Counted from the first letter of the stretch, positions 39,637-49,007 are shown. The stretch is DNA of 64,000 nt from Halalkalibacter oceani (GCF_023715705.1 NZ_JAMBOS010000001.1:308338-372337), one strand, 5' to 3'. Numbers and translations are program-made. Notes: generated from the letters alone by a model not told the origin.

Positions 39637-40917
39637 ATGATGCCGTTAACAGAGAAGATTCACAGCTGTGATCAGATGACGATCCACACAGTCCCGACGG
39701 ATAAATATAAGACAACCTCATTAATCATGATGATGAAAGCACCACTTGAACAGGAAACGGTCGCATTGCGGGCGCTGCTTCCCCAGGTACTGCAAAACGG
39801 CACCGCGTCAAAGCCTTCGCGGAAGGAGCTCCGTCAGACGTTAGATGATATGTACGGAGCGCTGTTCACGACAGATGTCCAGAAAAAAGGAGAGCAGCAC
39901 ATTATTACGCTTCGGCTCGAGGTGGCCAATGAGCAGTTCTTGTCTGATTCAACGCCATTGTTAAAGCAGGCGACGACCTTGCTCGCTGAAATTCTGCTCA
40001 ACCCGCGCCTGGAGGGCGACACGTTCGCCAATTCAGTGCTGGAGACGGAGAAGAGGTCCCTCATTCAACGGATCGAATCGGTCTATGACGATAAAATGCG
40101 CTATGCTAACATGCGTGTCACGGAAGAAATGTGTAAAGGCGAACGGTTTGCGTTAACCGCTTTCGGAACGGCAGAAGAGGTTCGGGCGATCACAGCCGAG
40201 TCGTTGCACGACTATTATGTCAAGGCGATCCGGACGAATCAATTTGACCTCTATCTCGTTGGCTCGTTTGAGGAAGAGCAGGCTCTCGCCGATGTGAGAG
40301 AAGCGTTTGCCCCGCTGATCGCGATAAACAAGCCGGCGAACCAATTAGTGACGACCGAAAGCCCCGATGTCGATGAGGTTCGTGTCGTTCACGATGCGCA
40401 GGACGTCAAGCAGGGCAAGCTTCATATTGGCTTCCGCACCTATCTCACCTATAGTGACGAAGATTATGTGGCGCTGCAAGTTTGCAACGGTCTGTTTGGC
40501 GGCTTTTCTCATTCAAAGCTTTTTATCAATGTTCGCGAAAAGGAAAGCCTCGCTTATTACGCCGCCTCACGGCTTGAAAGCCATAAAGGGATCATGATGG
40601 TCATGTCCGGAATCGAGTTTGCAAAATACGAACGTGCTGTCGAGATTATTAAAGAGCAATTTGCGGCGATGCAGCAGGGCGCTTTCAGCACGGATGAAGT
40701 CGAGCAGACGAAGGCGATGCTGAAAAATCAAATTCTCGAGACGGCTGACGTTGCGCGCGGCTATGTTGAACTGCTCTATCATCAGGTGATCAGCGGCAGC
40801 AAGCGCACGTTGTCAGAGTGGCTTGAGCAAGTCGATGCGGTGACGAAAGAGGATATTGTTCGCGTCGCCAACCATATCAAGCTTGATACGATTTACTTTT
40901 TAAAAGGAAAGGAGTGA
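39637..40917 (+). CDS. ymfF: M16 peptidase-like YmfF, apparently non-catalytic
   Basis: M16 (pitrilysin/processing peptidase) fold, 426 residues, partner of YmfH. The zinc-binding HxxEH motif is absent: the equivalent region reads PQVLQNGTASKPSRKELRQ. It retains the C-terminal half typical of M16 (NGLFGGFSHSKLFINVREKESLAYY). The pair resembles other bacterial two-subunit M16 peptidases in which one chain binds zinc and the other completes the chamber. ATG 39637 follows AAAAGGAGATGAG. The stop is five bases from the ymfH start. Confidence 0.93.
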   Translation: MMPLTEKIHSCDQMTIHTVPTDKYKTTSLIMMMKAPLEQETVALRALLPQVLQNGTASKPSRKELRQTLDDMYGALFTTDVQKKGEQHIITLRLEVANEQFLSDSTPLLKQATTLLAEILLNPRLEGDTFANSVLETEKRSLIQRIESVYDDKMRYANMRVTEEMCKGERFALTAFGTAEEVRAITAESLHDYYVKAIRTNQFDLYLVGSFEEEQALADVREAFAPLIAINKPANQLVTTESPDVDEVRVVHDAQDVKQGKLHIGFRTYLTYSDEDYVALQVCNGLFGGFSHSKLFINVREKESLAYYAASRLESHKGIMMVMSGIEFAKYERAVEIIKEQFAAMQQGAFSTDEVEQTKAMLKNQILETADVARGYVELLYHQVISGSKRTLSEWLEQVDAVTKEDIVRVANHIKLDTIYFLKGKE

Positions 40918-40922
40918 GCGCT

Positions 40923-42221
40923 GTGAAGCCTGTGCATTTTTCACAATTGGAGGAAACGCTCTACCATGAAACGCTTGAAAACGGGTTAAGCGTCTACATT
41001 TTGCCGAAGGAAGGCTTTAATAAAACGTTCGCTACCTTTACGACGAAGTACGGGTCAGTTGATAATCATTTCCTGCCGCTCGGAAAAGAAGAGGCGATTC
41101 AGGTTCCTGACGGGATTGCTCACTTCCTGGAACATAAAATGTTCGAGGATGAAGATGGTGATGTTTTCCAGCAGTTCAGCAAGCAGGGGGCCTCGGCTAA
41201 TGCCTTCACGAGCTTTACCCGCACAGCCTACCTGTTCTCAAGCACGACGAATGTCGAAAAGAACCTCGATACGCTGCTTGATTTCGTCCAGCATCCGTAT
41301 TTCACGGAAGAAAGCGTCGAGAAGGAAAAGGGGATCATCAATCAGGAAATTACGATGTATGATGATAACCCCGACTGGCGTGCTTACTTTGGCGTGATTG
41401 AAAATATGTTCCATACCCATCCGGTGAAGATCGACATTGCCGGTACAATCGAATCGATTTCCAATATTACAAAGGATTTGCTTTACACATGCTATGAAAC
41501 GTTCTACCATCCGAACAATATGCTGCTGTTCGTTGTTGGTCCCGTCGACCCTGAGGCGATCATGGCGCAGGTCAAAGCGAACCAGGCAGGTAAGGAATTT
41601 GCTGAGCTGACCGAACTTCAGCGCTATTTTGAGCCGGAGCCGGAGACAGTCGCGCGTAGCAAGCATGTCATCACGATGCCGGTGCAAACGCCGAAATGTC
41701 TAGTCGGCTTTAAGGAAAAGGGAGCTGACCGTCAAGGGAAAGAGCTGCTAAAGCGCGAGCTTTCCGTCTCTGTGCTGCTTGATGTCATGTTCGGGCAAAG
41801 CTCGGAGAATTATCAGGTGTTGCTCGAAGAAGGGCTAATCGATGATTCGTTTTCTTTTGATCATTCTGCTGAACAGGGCTTTGGCTTTACGATTATCGGC
41901 GGCGATACAAAGCATCCGGACAAACTCGCTGAGCGCTTGCAGCAGATGATTGAGCGTTTCAAGCAGACGACATTAGCGAAAGAGGAAGTCGACCGCGTAC
42001 TGAAGAAAAAAATCGGCTCCTTCCTCCGATCACTTAATTCACCTGAATATATCGCCAATCAGTTTACGCGTTACCAGTTTAATGAGATGAATTTATTTGA
42101 TGTCGTTCCTGTCTTGGAAAGCGTAACGGTGGATGAGCTTCAGGAAGTTCTGGCCGATCATTTTGAATTTGAGCGCTTTACCGTTTGTCAGGTGATGGCG
42201 GAAGGGTACAGTCAGTCATGA
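40923..42221 (+). CDS. ymfH: M16 zinc peptidase YmfH
   Basis: Catalytic M16 subunit of 432 residues. The inverted zinc motif HFLEH is present (IAHFLEHKMFED, near residue 63), with KEKGIINQEITMYDDNPDW as the third-ligand region. GTG at 40923 is chosen because AAAGGAG ends eight bases upstream; the GTG at 40914 lies inside that site. The gene follows ymfF by five bases and overlaps ymfI by four (ATGA), so ymfF-ymfH-ymfI are co-translated. The natural substrate is unknown. Confidence 0.94.
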   Translation: MKPVHFSQLEETLYHETLENGLSVYILPKEGFNKTFATFTTKYGSVDNHFLPLGKEEAIQVPDGIAHFLEHKMFEDEDGDVFQQFSKQGASANAFTSFTRTAYLFSSTTNVEKNLDTLLDFVQHPYFTEESVEKEKGIINQEITMYDDNPDWRAYFGVIENMFHTHPVKIDIAGTIESISNITKDLLYTCYETFYHPNNMLLFVVGPVDPEAIMAQVKANQAGKEFAELTELQRYFEPEPETVARSKHVITMPVQTPKCLVGFKEKGADRQGKELLKRELSVSVLLDVMFGQSSENYQVLLEEGLIDDSFSFDHSAEQGFGFTIIGGDTKHPDKLAERLQQMIERFKQTTLAKEEVDRVLKKKIGSFLRSLNSPEYIANQFTRYQFNEMNLFDVVPVLESVTVDELQEVLADHFEFERFTVCQVMAEGYSQS

Positions 42222-42940
42222 GAAAGCAGATTTTACTTACGGGAGCATCGGGGGGAATCGGTCAAGCGATTGCAAGAGAGCTGGCTGCTCCAGGCTGCTC
42301 TCTTTTTTTGCATTATGCGACCGGGAGCGAAAAGGTCGAGGCCGTCGGCGAGGTTTGCCGGCAAAACGGAGCGGAAGTCACTTATCTTTGCGCCGACCTC
42401 ACCCGAGAAGACGGAGATGAGCAGTTGCTTTCCGCGTTGCCTTCGTATGCCGCGATTGATACGATCATCCATAATGCCGGAACGAGTTATGCCGGCTTAT
42501 TTACCGAGATGACAAAAGCCGAAATCGGGCAGGTAATGAACATTCATTTGCTGAATCCGATGCATATTACGAAGGCTTTGCTGCCGGGGATGCTGTCAAG
42601 GCAGGCGGGAAACATCATCGTGATCTCTTCGATTTGGGGCCAGACAGGCGCAGCGTGTGAGGTCGCCTATTCAGCGGCAAAAAGCGGGTTAAACGGCTTT
42701 GTGAAAGGGCTCGCCAAGGAAGTCGCGCCGAGCGGCATCCAGGTTAACGGCATCGCACCCGGCGCAATTGAGACGGAGATGCTGAACGGGATCGACCGCG
42801 AAAGCCTGATCGAGGATATTCCGGCAAACCGGCTTGGCCAGCCGGAGGAGGTTGCGGCGACGGTCAGCTTTTTAACATCAGGCAGAGCGACTTACATAAA
42901 TGGCCATATCCTTTCGGTTAATGGGGCATGGCATTGTTAA
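42218..42940 (+). CDS. ymfI: SDR family oxidoreductase YmfI
   Basis: Short-chain dehydrogenase/reductase of 240 residues. The cofactor loop TGASGGIGQAIA (near residue 8), the NAG-type motif IIHNAGTSYAG, catalytic Ser in VISSIWG and YSAAKSG (YxxxK) are complete. The closest well-known relatives are 3-oxoacyl-ACP reductases (FabG), but the substrate cannot be told from sequence. It overlaps ymfH by four bases, a conserved arrangement in Bacillaceae. Confidence 0.9.
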   Translation: MRKQILLTGASGGIGQAIARELAAPGCSLFLHYATGSEKVEAVGEVCRQNGAEVTYLCADLTREDGDEQLLSALPSYAAIDTIIHNAGTSYAGLFTEMTKAEIGQVMNIHLLNPMHITKALLPGMLSRQAGNIIVISSIWGQTGAACEVAYSAAKSGLNGFVKGLAKEVAPSGIQVNGIAPGAIETEMLNGIDRESLIEDIPANRLGQPEEVAATVSFLTSGRATYINGHILSVNGAWHC

Positions 42941-43015
42941 AAACATTTTCATGCATAATTTTTCCCTCCCTTAGAAAAAATATAGAATGAAGTACATTAT
43001 CAAGGAGGAATTCAC

Positions 43016-43273
43016 ATGTCTGTATTGGACAATTGGGAGCAATGGAAAAATTTCTTAGGTGATCGTCTTCATCAGGCGGAGGATGAAGGGATGAGTGAAA
43101 ATGTTATCTCTGATGTTGCTTATCAAGTTGGTGAATATTTATCGCAGCAGGTTGAACCGAAAAACGAACAAGAACGTATCCTAGCTGATCTTTGGCGTGT
43201 AGCGGATGAACAGGAGCAGCATGCGATTGCCAACATGATGGTCAAGCTTGTGCAAAATAACGGCACTCGTTAA
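43016..43273 (+). CDS. ymfJ: YmfJ (DUF3243) family protein
   Basis: Small acidic helical protein of 85 residues with no known function. NWEQWKNFLGDRLHQAEDEGMS and the C-terminal HAIANMMVKLVQNN are family-typical. ATG 43016 follows AAGGAGGAATTC. It lies at the same place as ymfJ in B. subtilis and appears to be monocistronic, with a dispersed-family terminator about 150 bases downstream. Confidence 0.92.
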   Translation: MSVLDNWEQWKNFLGDRLHQAEDEGMSENVISDVAYQVGEYLSQQVEPKNEQERILADLWRVADEQEQHAIANMMVKLVQNNGTR

Positions 43274-43422
43274 GCGGCCACGTCTGACTGTACGTACCGC
43301 GTCAACCAGGGAAAAAGCCGGGCTTATCGTAAAAAGATGCAATGGCTCCAAGTCAGGCACGGACCGAAGAAAGCCTCCGGAACGGGCTTCCAACAGCGGA
43401 AGCGGACGATGGACATTGCTTT
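43274..43422 (+). other. Gap after ymfJ, no gene seen
   Basis: About 150 bases between the ymfJ stop and the terminator hairpin at 43423. The sequence is GC-rich for this genome and has no reading frame with a ribosome binding site and no strong hairpin that I could find. It may be a long 3' untranslated region. Confidence 0.4.
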
Positions 43423-43482
43423 GGACTTGTTCCAAAAGGTAAAATACAACCTTTAGGGACAAGTCCTTCTCTTTTTTTATGC
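43423..43482 (+). terminator. Dispersed-family terminator after ymfJ
   Basis: GGACTTGTTCCAAAAGG pairs with CCTTTAGGGACAAGTCC around the loop TAAAATACAA, followed by TTCTCTTTTTTT. Arm and loop resemble the copies at 2294 and 57134. Confidence 0.8.
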
Positions 43483-43637
43483 GAATGGATCGGGAGAATA
43501 GAGAAACCTGTTTTATTTCCGACAAAGTTCTTTCATTTGTGACGAAAATCCATTATCATGAAAGGTAGAGAATACCAGATGGCAACGAATCGTCTCCTTC
43601 GTATCCAGATTTATCATTGCAGTAAAGGGTGGCATAA

Positions 43638-44414
43638 ATGGATGATGTAAAAGAGTGGTATTTAGAATATCATATACATAAGAACAGACCTGGGCTTCTC
43701 GGCGATATCTCGTCGTTGCTTGGAATGCTGAAAATCAATATCGTTACGATTAACGGTGTTGACGGGATGCTTCGTGGCATGCTGATCCGCAGTAAAAGCG
43801 ACGATCAGGTAGCGAGATTCAGGGCGATTTTAGAAACGATTGAGGATATTAAGGTTACGAAGTTCAGAGAGCCCCGCGTCCGCGACCGTCTGGCGATTCG
43901 TCATGGCCGCTATATTGAGCGGGATGCCGATGACCGCAAAACATTCCGTTTTATCCGGACGGAGCTCGGTCTGCTTGTCGATTTCATGGCGGAGCTGTAC
44001 AAGCGGGAAGGGCATTTGCTCGTCGGGATTCGGGGAATGCCCCGTGTTGGGAAGACTGAGTCCATCGTCGCTGCCAGCGTCTGTGCCAATAAAAGATGGT
44101 CTTTTATTTCTTCCACATTGCTGCGGCAAACGGTGAGAAGTCAGCTGGCTGATGATGAATTAAGCGAGGATCATATCTTTATCATCGACGGGATTGTAAC
44201 AACGATGCGCTCGACAGAAAAGCATCGTACACTCGTTCGGGATATCATGCGACTTCCTGCCGTGAAAGTGGTCGAGCATCCGGATATCTTTGTGCGGGAG
44301 ACTGAGTATGAGTTGGATGATTTTGATTGTATTATCGAACTCAGAAATGATGAAAAAGAAGAGATCACATACGAAGTAGTTGAATCGGGCTTTTCCTCTT
44401 TTGATATAAGCTAA
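43638..44414 (+). CDS. ymfK: YmfK (DUF3388) family protein
   Basis: Conserved Bacillaceae protein of 258 residues. The N-terminal part (about 1-75: YHIHKNRPGLLGDISSLLGMLKINIVTI) looks like an ACT domain. The rest contains a P-loop-like stretch IRGMPRVGKTES near residue 133 and HIFIIDGIVTTM later, suggestive of a nucleotide-binding fold. Function unknown; the P-loop reading is my inference. ATG 43638 follows TAAAGGGTGGC. It lies between ymfJ and ymfM; ymfL of B. subtilis has no separate counterpart here. Confidence 0.88.
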   Translation: MDDVKEWYLEYHIHKNRPGLLGDISSLLGMLKINIVTINGVDGMLRGMLIRSKSDDQVARFRAILETIEDIKVTKFREPRVRDRLAIRHGRYIERDADDRKTFRFIRTELGLLVDFMAELYKREGHLLVGIRGMPRVGKTESIVAASVCANKRWSFISSTLLRQTVRSQLADDELSEDHIFIIDGIVTTMRSTEKHRTLVRDIMRLPAVKVVEHPDIFVRETEYELDDFDCIIELRNDEKEEITYEVVESGFSSFDIS

Positions 44415-44433
44415 GGTGTAGGTAGGTGGTATG

Positions 44434-45333
44434 ATGTCAGAACTAGGTCAATATTTAAAAGAAGTCCGGGAGCAGAAACAGATTACGTTAGACGACCTTC
44501 AGCGGACGACAAAGATTCAAAAGCGCTATCTCGTAGCGATTGAAGAAGGGAAATACGAGACGCTGCCAGGGTTGTTTTATGCTAGGGCATTTGTGAAGAC
44601 ATATGCGGAATCAATCGGGCTTGATCCAGAGCCTTTATTTGATCAATACCGCAATGAGCTGCCCAACCCTCAGCAGGAGGCAGTCGAATTGCCGTCGCGT
44701 TCTGAACGGACAAAAAAGACAGCCGTCGCACCGAAAAAGCGGACGCGCGGTAATACTCTTCTTCCCGCAGTGCTCGGGATCGCCGGGGTCGCTGTGGTAG
44801 TCGTCCTGATTTGGCTGTTAGCGCAATCGATGGGCTGGGGAGGCGACGGCGGTGAAGCGGTTCCGCCTGATATGAATGAAAACGTCGAACTTGATTCCTC
44901 CGATGAAGTTGGCACAGATCCTGAGGAAGATGAGAACATCGCGGAGGAAGAGCCGCCGGCTTCGGAGACGGAGTCAGAACAGGAAGAACAACCGGAGCCT
45001 CCGGAGCCGGAAGCTGAGCTTACATTTATTGAAAGCAGTGGAAACACTTCTTATTACCAATTGGAAAATGGTCAACTCGATGATGTAAGGATTGAGCTAA
45101 CAGGCACATCTCATATCGATGTGAAAAATGCGTTAGGGCATACGTTCTTTACCGGAATGCCGTCGGAAGGCGAAGTGTTAACCTTCGATGAGCTCGCAGC
45201 CGAGGAAGAAGTGGAGTTTAACTTTGGTGCTTCTCCATACGTCGAGCTTTATATTAACGGTGAACAGCTTGAGTTTCCACTTGATATCGTTCATCAGAAG
45301 GTCAATATTACGGTAGTGGGTGAAAACAGCTGA
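44434..45333 (+). CDS. rodZ: RodZ/YmfM family cell-shape protein
   Basis: Bitopic membrane protein related to RodZ (YmfM), which links the MreB cytoskeleton to the wall machinery. The product is 299 residues. An N-terminal helix-turn-helix (LKEVREQKQITLDDLQRTTKI, split across residues about 7-27, and the rest to 70) faces the cytoplasm, then a basic linker and one membrane helix (about 108-130). An acidic Glu/Pro-rich region (about 140-190) and a C-terminal DUF4115 beta domain (about 195-299) lie outside. GGTAGGTGG lies upstream; ATG 44431 is an equally possible start. Confidence 0.92.
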   Translation: MSELGQYLKEVREQKQITLDDLQRTTKIQKRYLVAIEEGKYETLPGLFYARAFVKTYAESIGLDPEPLFDQYRNELPNPQQEAVELPSRSERTKKTAVAPKKRTRGNTLLPAVLGIAGVAVVVVLIWLLAQSMGWGGDGGEAVPPDMNENVELDSSDEVGTDPEEDENIAEEEPPASETESEQEEQPEPPEPEAELTFIESSGNTSYYQLENGQLDDVRIELTGTSHIDVKNALGHTFFTGMPSEGEVLTFDELAAEEEVEFNFGASPYVELYINGEQLEFPLDIVHQKVNITVVGENS

Positions 45334-45362
45334 TGATTTGAAAGCAGAGCGCTTGCTTTCTC

Positions 45363-45412
45363 CAGGTTGTCGAACGAAGTCTTCTTTAGAAGCAGTTCGG
45401 CAACCTGTTTTA
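45363..45412 (+). terminator. Terminator after rodZ/ymfM
   Basis: CAGGTTGTCGAAC pairs with GTTCGGCAACCTG (one G-T pair) around a 20-base loop, followed by TTTTAC. Confidence 0.75.
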
Positions 45413-45451
45413 CTTTTCGATTAGCGTCGTTTCAGGAAAATGTGGATTTGA

Positions 45452-45481
45452 TTACAAATATGGGGATGAATCGTATATAAT
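45452..45481 (+). promoter_or_regulatory. Promoter of pgsA
   Basis: TTACAA at 45452-45457, 18 bases, TATAAT at 45476-45481, about 42 bases before the expected start point to pgsA. Confidence 0.55.
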
Positions 45482-45529
45482 AACAGTGCGGCTGTTTACT
45501 TGATCATTGTTTTGAAGGAAGGGAACATT

Positions 45530-46108
45530 TTGAATTTACCTAACAAAATTACGATTTCACGCATCTTTCTTATCCCTTTGTTTATGATTTTTTTACTCGC
45601 TCCATTGCCATTCGGCGACTTTGTTTTTCTAGGAACGACGATGCCTGTCGCGCATTTTATCGCGGCTTTAATCTTTATTATCGCCTCGGCGACTGATTGG
45701 CTTGACGGGTATTACGCGCGCAAGCTGAACTTGATTACGAATTTCGGTAAATTTCTCGATCCGTTGGCAGACAAATTGCTGATAACGGCAGCGTTAATTG
45801 CCTTGGTCGAATTGCAGCTTCTTCCTGCATGGATGGCGATCATCATTATTAGTCGGGAGTTCGCCGTGACGGGGATCCGGCTTGTGGCAGCCGCTGATGG
45901 GGAAGTGATTGCCGCCAGCCCGTTGGGAAAGTTGAAAACGGTGGCGCAAATCGTGGCGATCTCTGCCCTAATGTTACATAATTGGCCTTTTCAAGCGCTG
46001 TCCCTGCCTTTTGATATGCTTGCGATCTGGATTGCGACGATTTTAACGGTCTGGTCCGGCGTTGATTATTTTCAAAAGAACAAACATATTCTTCTAAAAT
46101 CCAAATAG
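45530..46108 (+). CDS. pgsA: CDP-diacylglycerol-glycerol-3-phosphate 3-phosphatidyltransferase
   Basis: Membrane enzyme that makes phosphatidylglycerol phosphate, using the CDP-diacylglycerol made by CdsA. The product is 192 residues with about five hydrophobic segments. The CDP-alcohol phosphotransferase motif (D-G-x2-A-R-x8-G-x3-D-x3-D) is visible as DWLDGYYARKLNLITNFG followed by KFLDPLADKL. TTG at 45530 is chosen because AAGGAAGGGA is about seven bases upstream and homologues start with NLPNKIT; ten further in-frame codons exist upstream. cinA follows after 13 bases. Confidence 0.95.
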   Translation: MNLPNKITISRIFLIPLFMIFLLAPLPFGDFVFLGTTMPVAHFIAALIFIIASATDWLDGYYARKLNLITNFGKFLDPLADKLLITAALIALVELQLLPAWMAIIIISREFAVTGIRLVAAADGEVIAASPLGKLKTVAQIVAISALMLHNWPFQALSLPFDMLAIWIATILTVWSGVDYFQKNKHILLKSK

Positions 46109-46121
46109 GGCGGTTGATGAT

Positions 46122-47375
46122 ATGAATGCTGAACTCATTTCAGTTGGCTCAGAACTTTTATTAGGGCAAATTGTAAACACGAATGCCGTTTACCTTTCGC
46201 AGGAGCTCGCTCATCTTGGCATCAACGTGTTTTTTCAATCGACGGTCGGCGATAATAGGCAGCGCTTTTATGAGACGCTGAAGCAGGCGCATGAGCGTGC
46301 TGATGTTGTCATCATTACCGGCGGGCTCGGGCCGACGAAGGATGATTTGACAAAAGAAACCGTGGCTGAATTTTTAGGAAAAAAACTCGTCCATGACGAA
46401 GAATCGCTCCGTTCGATTGAGGCTTTTTTTGAAAGAAGAAACAGGGTGATGACACCGAACAATCGCAAGCAGGCGCTCGTCGTCGAAGGGAGCAAGGTGC
46501 TGGCCAACCATTTCGGGATGGCACCCGGGATGGTGATTACCGTTGATCGAAAAATGATCATTTTGCTGCCTGGGCCACCGAAGGAAATGCAGCCGATGTT
46601 CAAAAATGAACTGATCCCTTATTTAGTGAGTGGCTCGGGCGAGCAGGCGGCGATTCAGTCGCGGGTGCTGCGCTTTTTCGATATCGGTGAGTCGCAGCTG
46701 GAAACGGAGCTTGAGGATTTGCTTGATGCCCAGACGAACCCGACGATTGCCCCGCTGGCAAGTGAAGGGGAAGTGACATTGCGGCTGACGGTCAAGCATG
46801 CCGATCCGGCCGAACGAATCAGATTGCTGGATGAAACAGAGAAAAAAATTACCGACCGCGTCGGCGCCTATTTATACGGCTATGACGAAACATCACTGAT
46901 CGAGCAGGTTTTTTTGCAATTGCTTGAAAAAAACGCTACGATAGCAGCAGCGGAAAGCCTGACGGGCGGCTTGTTTTCTGGGAGACTGACTGCCTTTCCG
47001 GGCTCTTCCAAGGTCGTCAGGGGCGGAAGTGTCGCTTATTCGACGGAAGTGAAGGAAAATGTCCTTGGCGTGTCGAAGAAAGTGATTGACGAGCATGGGG
47101 TAATCAGTCACCAATGTGCGCGGGAAATGGCAGCATGCGCCAAAGCACAGTATCAGTCGGATGTCGCGATCAGTTTTACAGGAGTTGCCGGTCCGGGAAT
47201 GCAGGAAAACAAGGAACCGGGAACGGTTTTTATCGGTCTGGCCGGTCTGACGAAGGAGCCGATCAGCTTTGAGCTGACCCTTGCCGGGGGACGTGAGGCC
47301 GTCAGGGACCGGGCGATCAAATATGGATGCTTTTATTTGTTGAACGAATTGAAAAGGTGGAATAAAACAGAATGA
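46122..47375 (+). CDS. cinA: CinA, competence/damage-inducible protein
   Basis: Protein of 417 residues with an N-terminal MoaB/MogA-like domain (GSELLLGQIVNTNA, TGGLGPTKDD near residue 67) and a C-terminal CinA amidohydrolase domain (AAESLTGG near residue 273, SFTGVAGPG). The C-terminal part is a nicotinamide-nucleotide amidase in characterised members, and the N-terminal part a pyrophosphatase. Competence-induced and cotranscribed with recA in several Gram-positives. Here its stop overlaps the start of a DEAD-box helicase gene by four bases (ATGA), so recA is pushed 1.8 kb further away than in B. subtilis. Confidence 0.96.
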   Translation: MNAELISVGSELLLGQIVNTNAVYLSQELAHLGINVFFQSTVGDNRQRFYETLKQAHERADVVIITGGLGPTKDDLTKETVAEFLGKKLVHDEESLRSIEAFFERRNRVMTPNNRKQALVVEGSKVLANHFGMAPGMVITVDRKMIILLPGPPKEMQPMFKNELIPYLVSGSGEQAAIQSRVLRFFDIGESQLETELEDLLDAQTNPTIAPLASEGEVTLRLTVKHADPAERIRLLDETEKKITDRVGAYLYGYDETSLIEQVFLQLLEKNATIAAAESLTGGLFSGRLTAFPGSSKVVRGGSVAYSTEVKENVLGVSKKVIDEHGVISHQCAREMAACAKAQYQSDVAISFTGVAGPGMQENKEPGTVFIGLAGLTKEPISFELTLAGGREAVRDRAIKYGCFYLLNELKRWNKTE

Positions 47376-48985
47376 CGATGTATTTTAATGACTTTCAAAT
47401 TTCAGACTCAATTAAGCGAGCAATTAAAGACATGGGCTTTGAGGAGCCCTCTCCGATTCAGGAGAAAGCAATCCCTGTGATTTTAGAAGGCGGGGATGTT
47501 GTCGGACAGGCTCAAACTGGTACGGGAAAGACGGCGGCATTCGGAATTCCGATTGTCGATAAAGTAACAGATGACCGCTATGTGCAAGCGCTGATTTTAA
47601 CGCCGACTCGTGAACTGGCGATCCAGGTGTCCGGTGAGCTTCAGAAGCTGTCTGCCTACAAAAACATTCGGACGCTGCCGATATACGGCGGTCAATCGAT
47701 CGGTCATCAAATCCGCGCGTTGAAGCAGGGAGTCCAGGTCGCGATCGGGACGCCCGGGCGGATTCTCGATCATTTGCGCCGTCAGACATTGAAGCTCGAT
47801 CAGGTGCATACTGTCGTGCTCGACGAAGCGGATGAAATGCTCGATATGGGTTTTGTTGATGATATTGAAGCGATATTACGCCAGGTGAATAAAGAGCGGC
47901 AGACGCTGTTGTTTTCTGCGACGATGCCTCCGGCGATTAAGAAGCTGTCGCGCAAGTATATGAATGCGCCGAAGACGGTTTCCATTAACAAAGGCGAGGT
48001 AACGGCGCCTTTAATCAATCAAATGTATTACAAAGTACTTGAGCGTAACAAGATTGATTCTCTCTGCCGGATTATTGACAGCGAGGATGTCGAGCTTGGT
48101 ATTTTGTTCTGCCGGACGAAAAAAGGTGTGGCCGAGCTGACCGAGGCTCTCCAGGCGAGAGGCTATTTGGCTGACGGTTTACATGGCGACTTAACCCAGC
48201 CTCAGCGCGATGCCGTGATGAAAAAATTCCGCGACTCGTCGATTGAATTTTTGATCGCCACAGATGTAGCGGCTCGGGGCATTGACGTCGAGAATGTGAC
48301 GCATGTCATCAACTACGACATTCCGCAGGACCCGGAAAGCTATGTTCACCGGATCGGCCGTACGGGCCGCGCTGGACGTAAAGGATTGGCGCTGACCCTT
48401 GTTACACCGCGGGAAATGAAGCATCTTCGTTCGATTGAACAGGAAATTAAGATGAGCATTCCATCGCAGGACGTGCCAACGATTGAGGATGTTGTCGAAA
48501 AGCAGCAAAGCTCATGGAAAAAGCTGATTTCGGATACGATTGCATCAGGCGGAAAAGAAGCCGAGCTGTTTGCCCCGCTCGTTAGCGAAATTTTAGCCGA
48601 GCATGCGCCGGAGGAAGTCGTTTCGGCGCTCTTGCGGATGAACTTCTCGACCGATACGTCGGCCGATGAAGCGGGCTACAACTTCGGCGATACCGGAGGC
48701 GCAAAAGGCATGATCCGCTTCTTTATCAATGTCGGACGCAATGTCAATATGACGCCGAAAATTCTCGCCGATGAAATTTCCGAGCTTGTCGGCATTCCGG
48801 CGAAGGCGGTCGGCAGAATCGATATTTTTGAAAACTTTACTTTTGTGGAAGTGCCGGAAGACGTCGCTCCGTTTGTGTATGAAGCGTTACGCTACTCCCG
48901 CATTAATGGCGCCCGCGTTAACCTCGAGCCTGCGAAGCCGCGTCCGAAGCGCGAACGCAAACCATCTCCGGCACCACGCCGCTAA
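47372..48985 (+). CDS. DEAD-box RNA helicase with DbpA-type RNA-binding domain
   Basis: ATP-dependent RNA helicase of 537 residues. All motifs are intact: Q motif (GFEEPSPIQ), I (AQTGTGKT, 47-54), Ia (PTRELAIQ), II (DEAD, near 151), III (SAT), IV (LFCRTK), V (ATDVAARGID) and VI (HRIGRTGRAG). After the two RecA-like domains (to about 365) comes a linker and a DbpA-like RRM (about 445-520: MIRFFINVGRNVNMTPK, IDIFENFTFVEVP), then a basic tail. This fits the DeaD/CshA/DbpA group acting in RNA decay or 50S assembly. It overlaps cinA by four bases and is absent from this site in B. subtilis. Confidence 0.95.
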   Translation: MTMYFNDFQISDSIKRAIKDMGFEEPSPIQEKAIPVILEGGDVVGQAQTGTGKTAAFGIPIVDKVTDDRYVQALILTPTRELAIQVSGELQKLSAYKNIRTLPIYGGQSIGHQIRALKQGVQVAIGTPGRILDHLRRQTLKLDQVHTVVLDEADEMLDMGFVDDIEAILRQVNKERQTLLFSATMPPAIKKLSRKYMNAPKTVSINKGEVTAPLINQMYYKVLERNKIDSLCRIIDSEDVELGILFCRTKKGVAELTEALQARGYLADGLHGDLTQPQRDAVMKKFRDSSIEFLIATDVAARGIDVENVTHVINYDIPQDPESYVHRIGRTGRAGRKGLALTLVTPREMKHLRSIEQEIKMSIPSQDVPTIEDVVEKQQSSWKKLISDTIASGGKEAELFAPLVSEILAEHAPEEVVSALLRMNFSTDTSADEAGYNFGDTGGAKGMIRFFINVGRNVNMTPKILADEISELVGIPAKAVGRIDIFENFTFVEVPEDVAPFVYEALRYSRINGARVNLEPAKPRPKRERKPSPAPRR

Positions 48986-49007
48986 ATCGTTTAAACATTA
49001 TGGCTTC

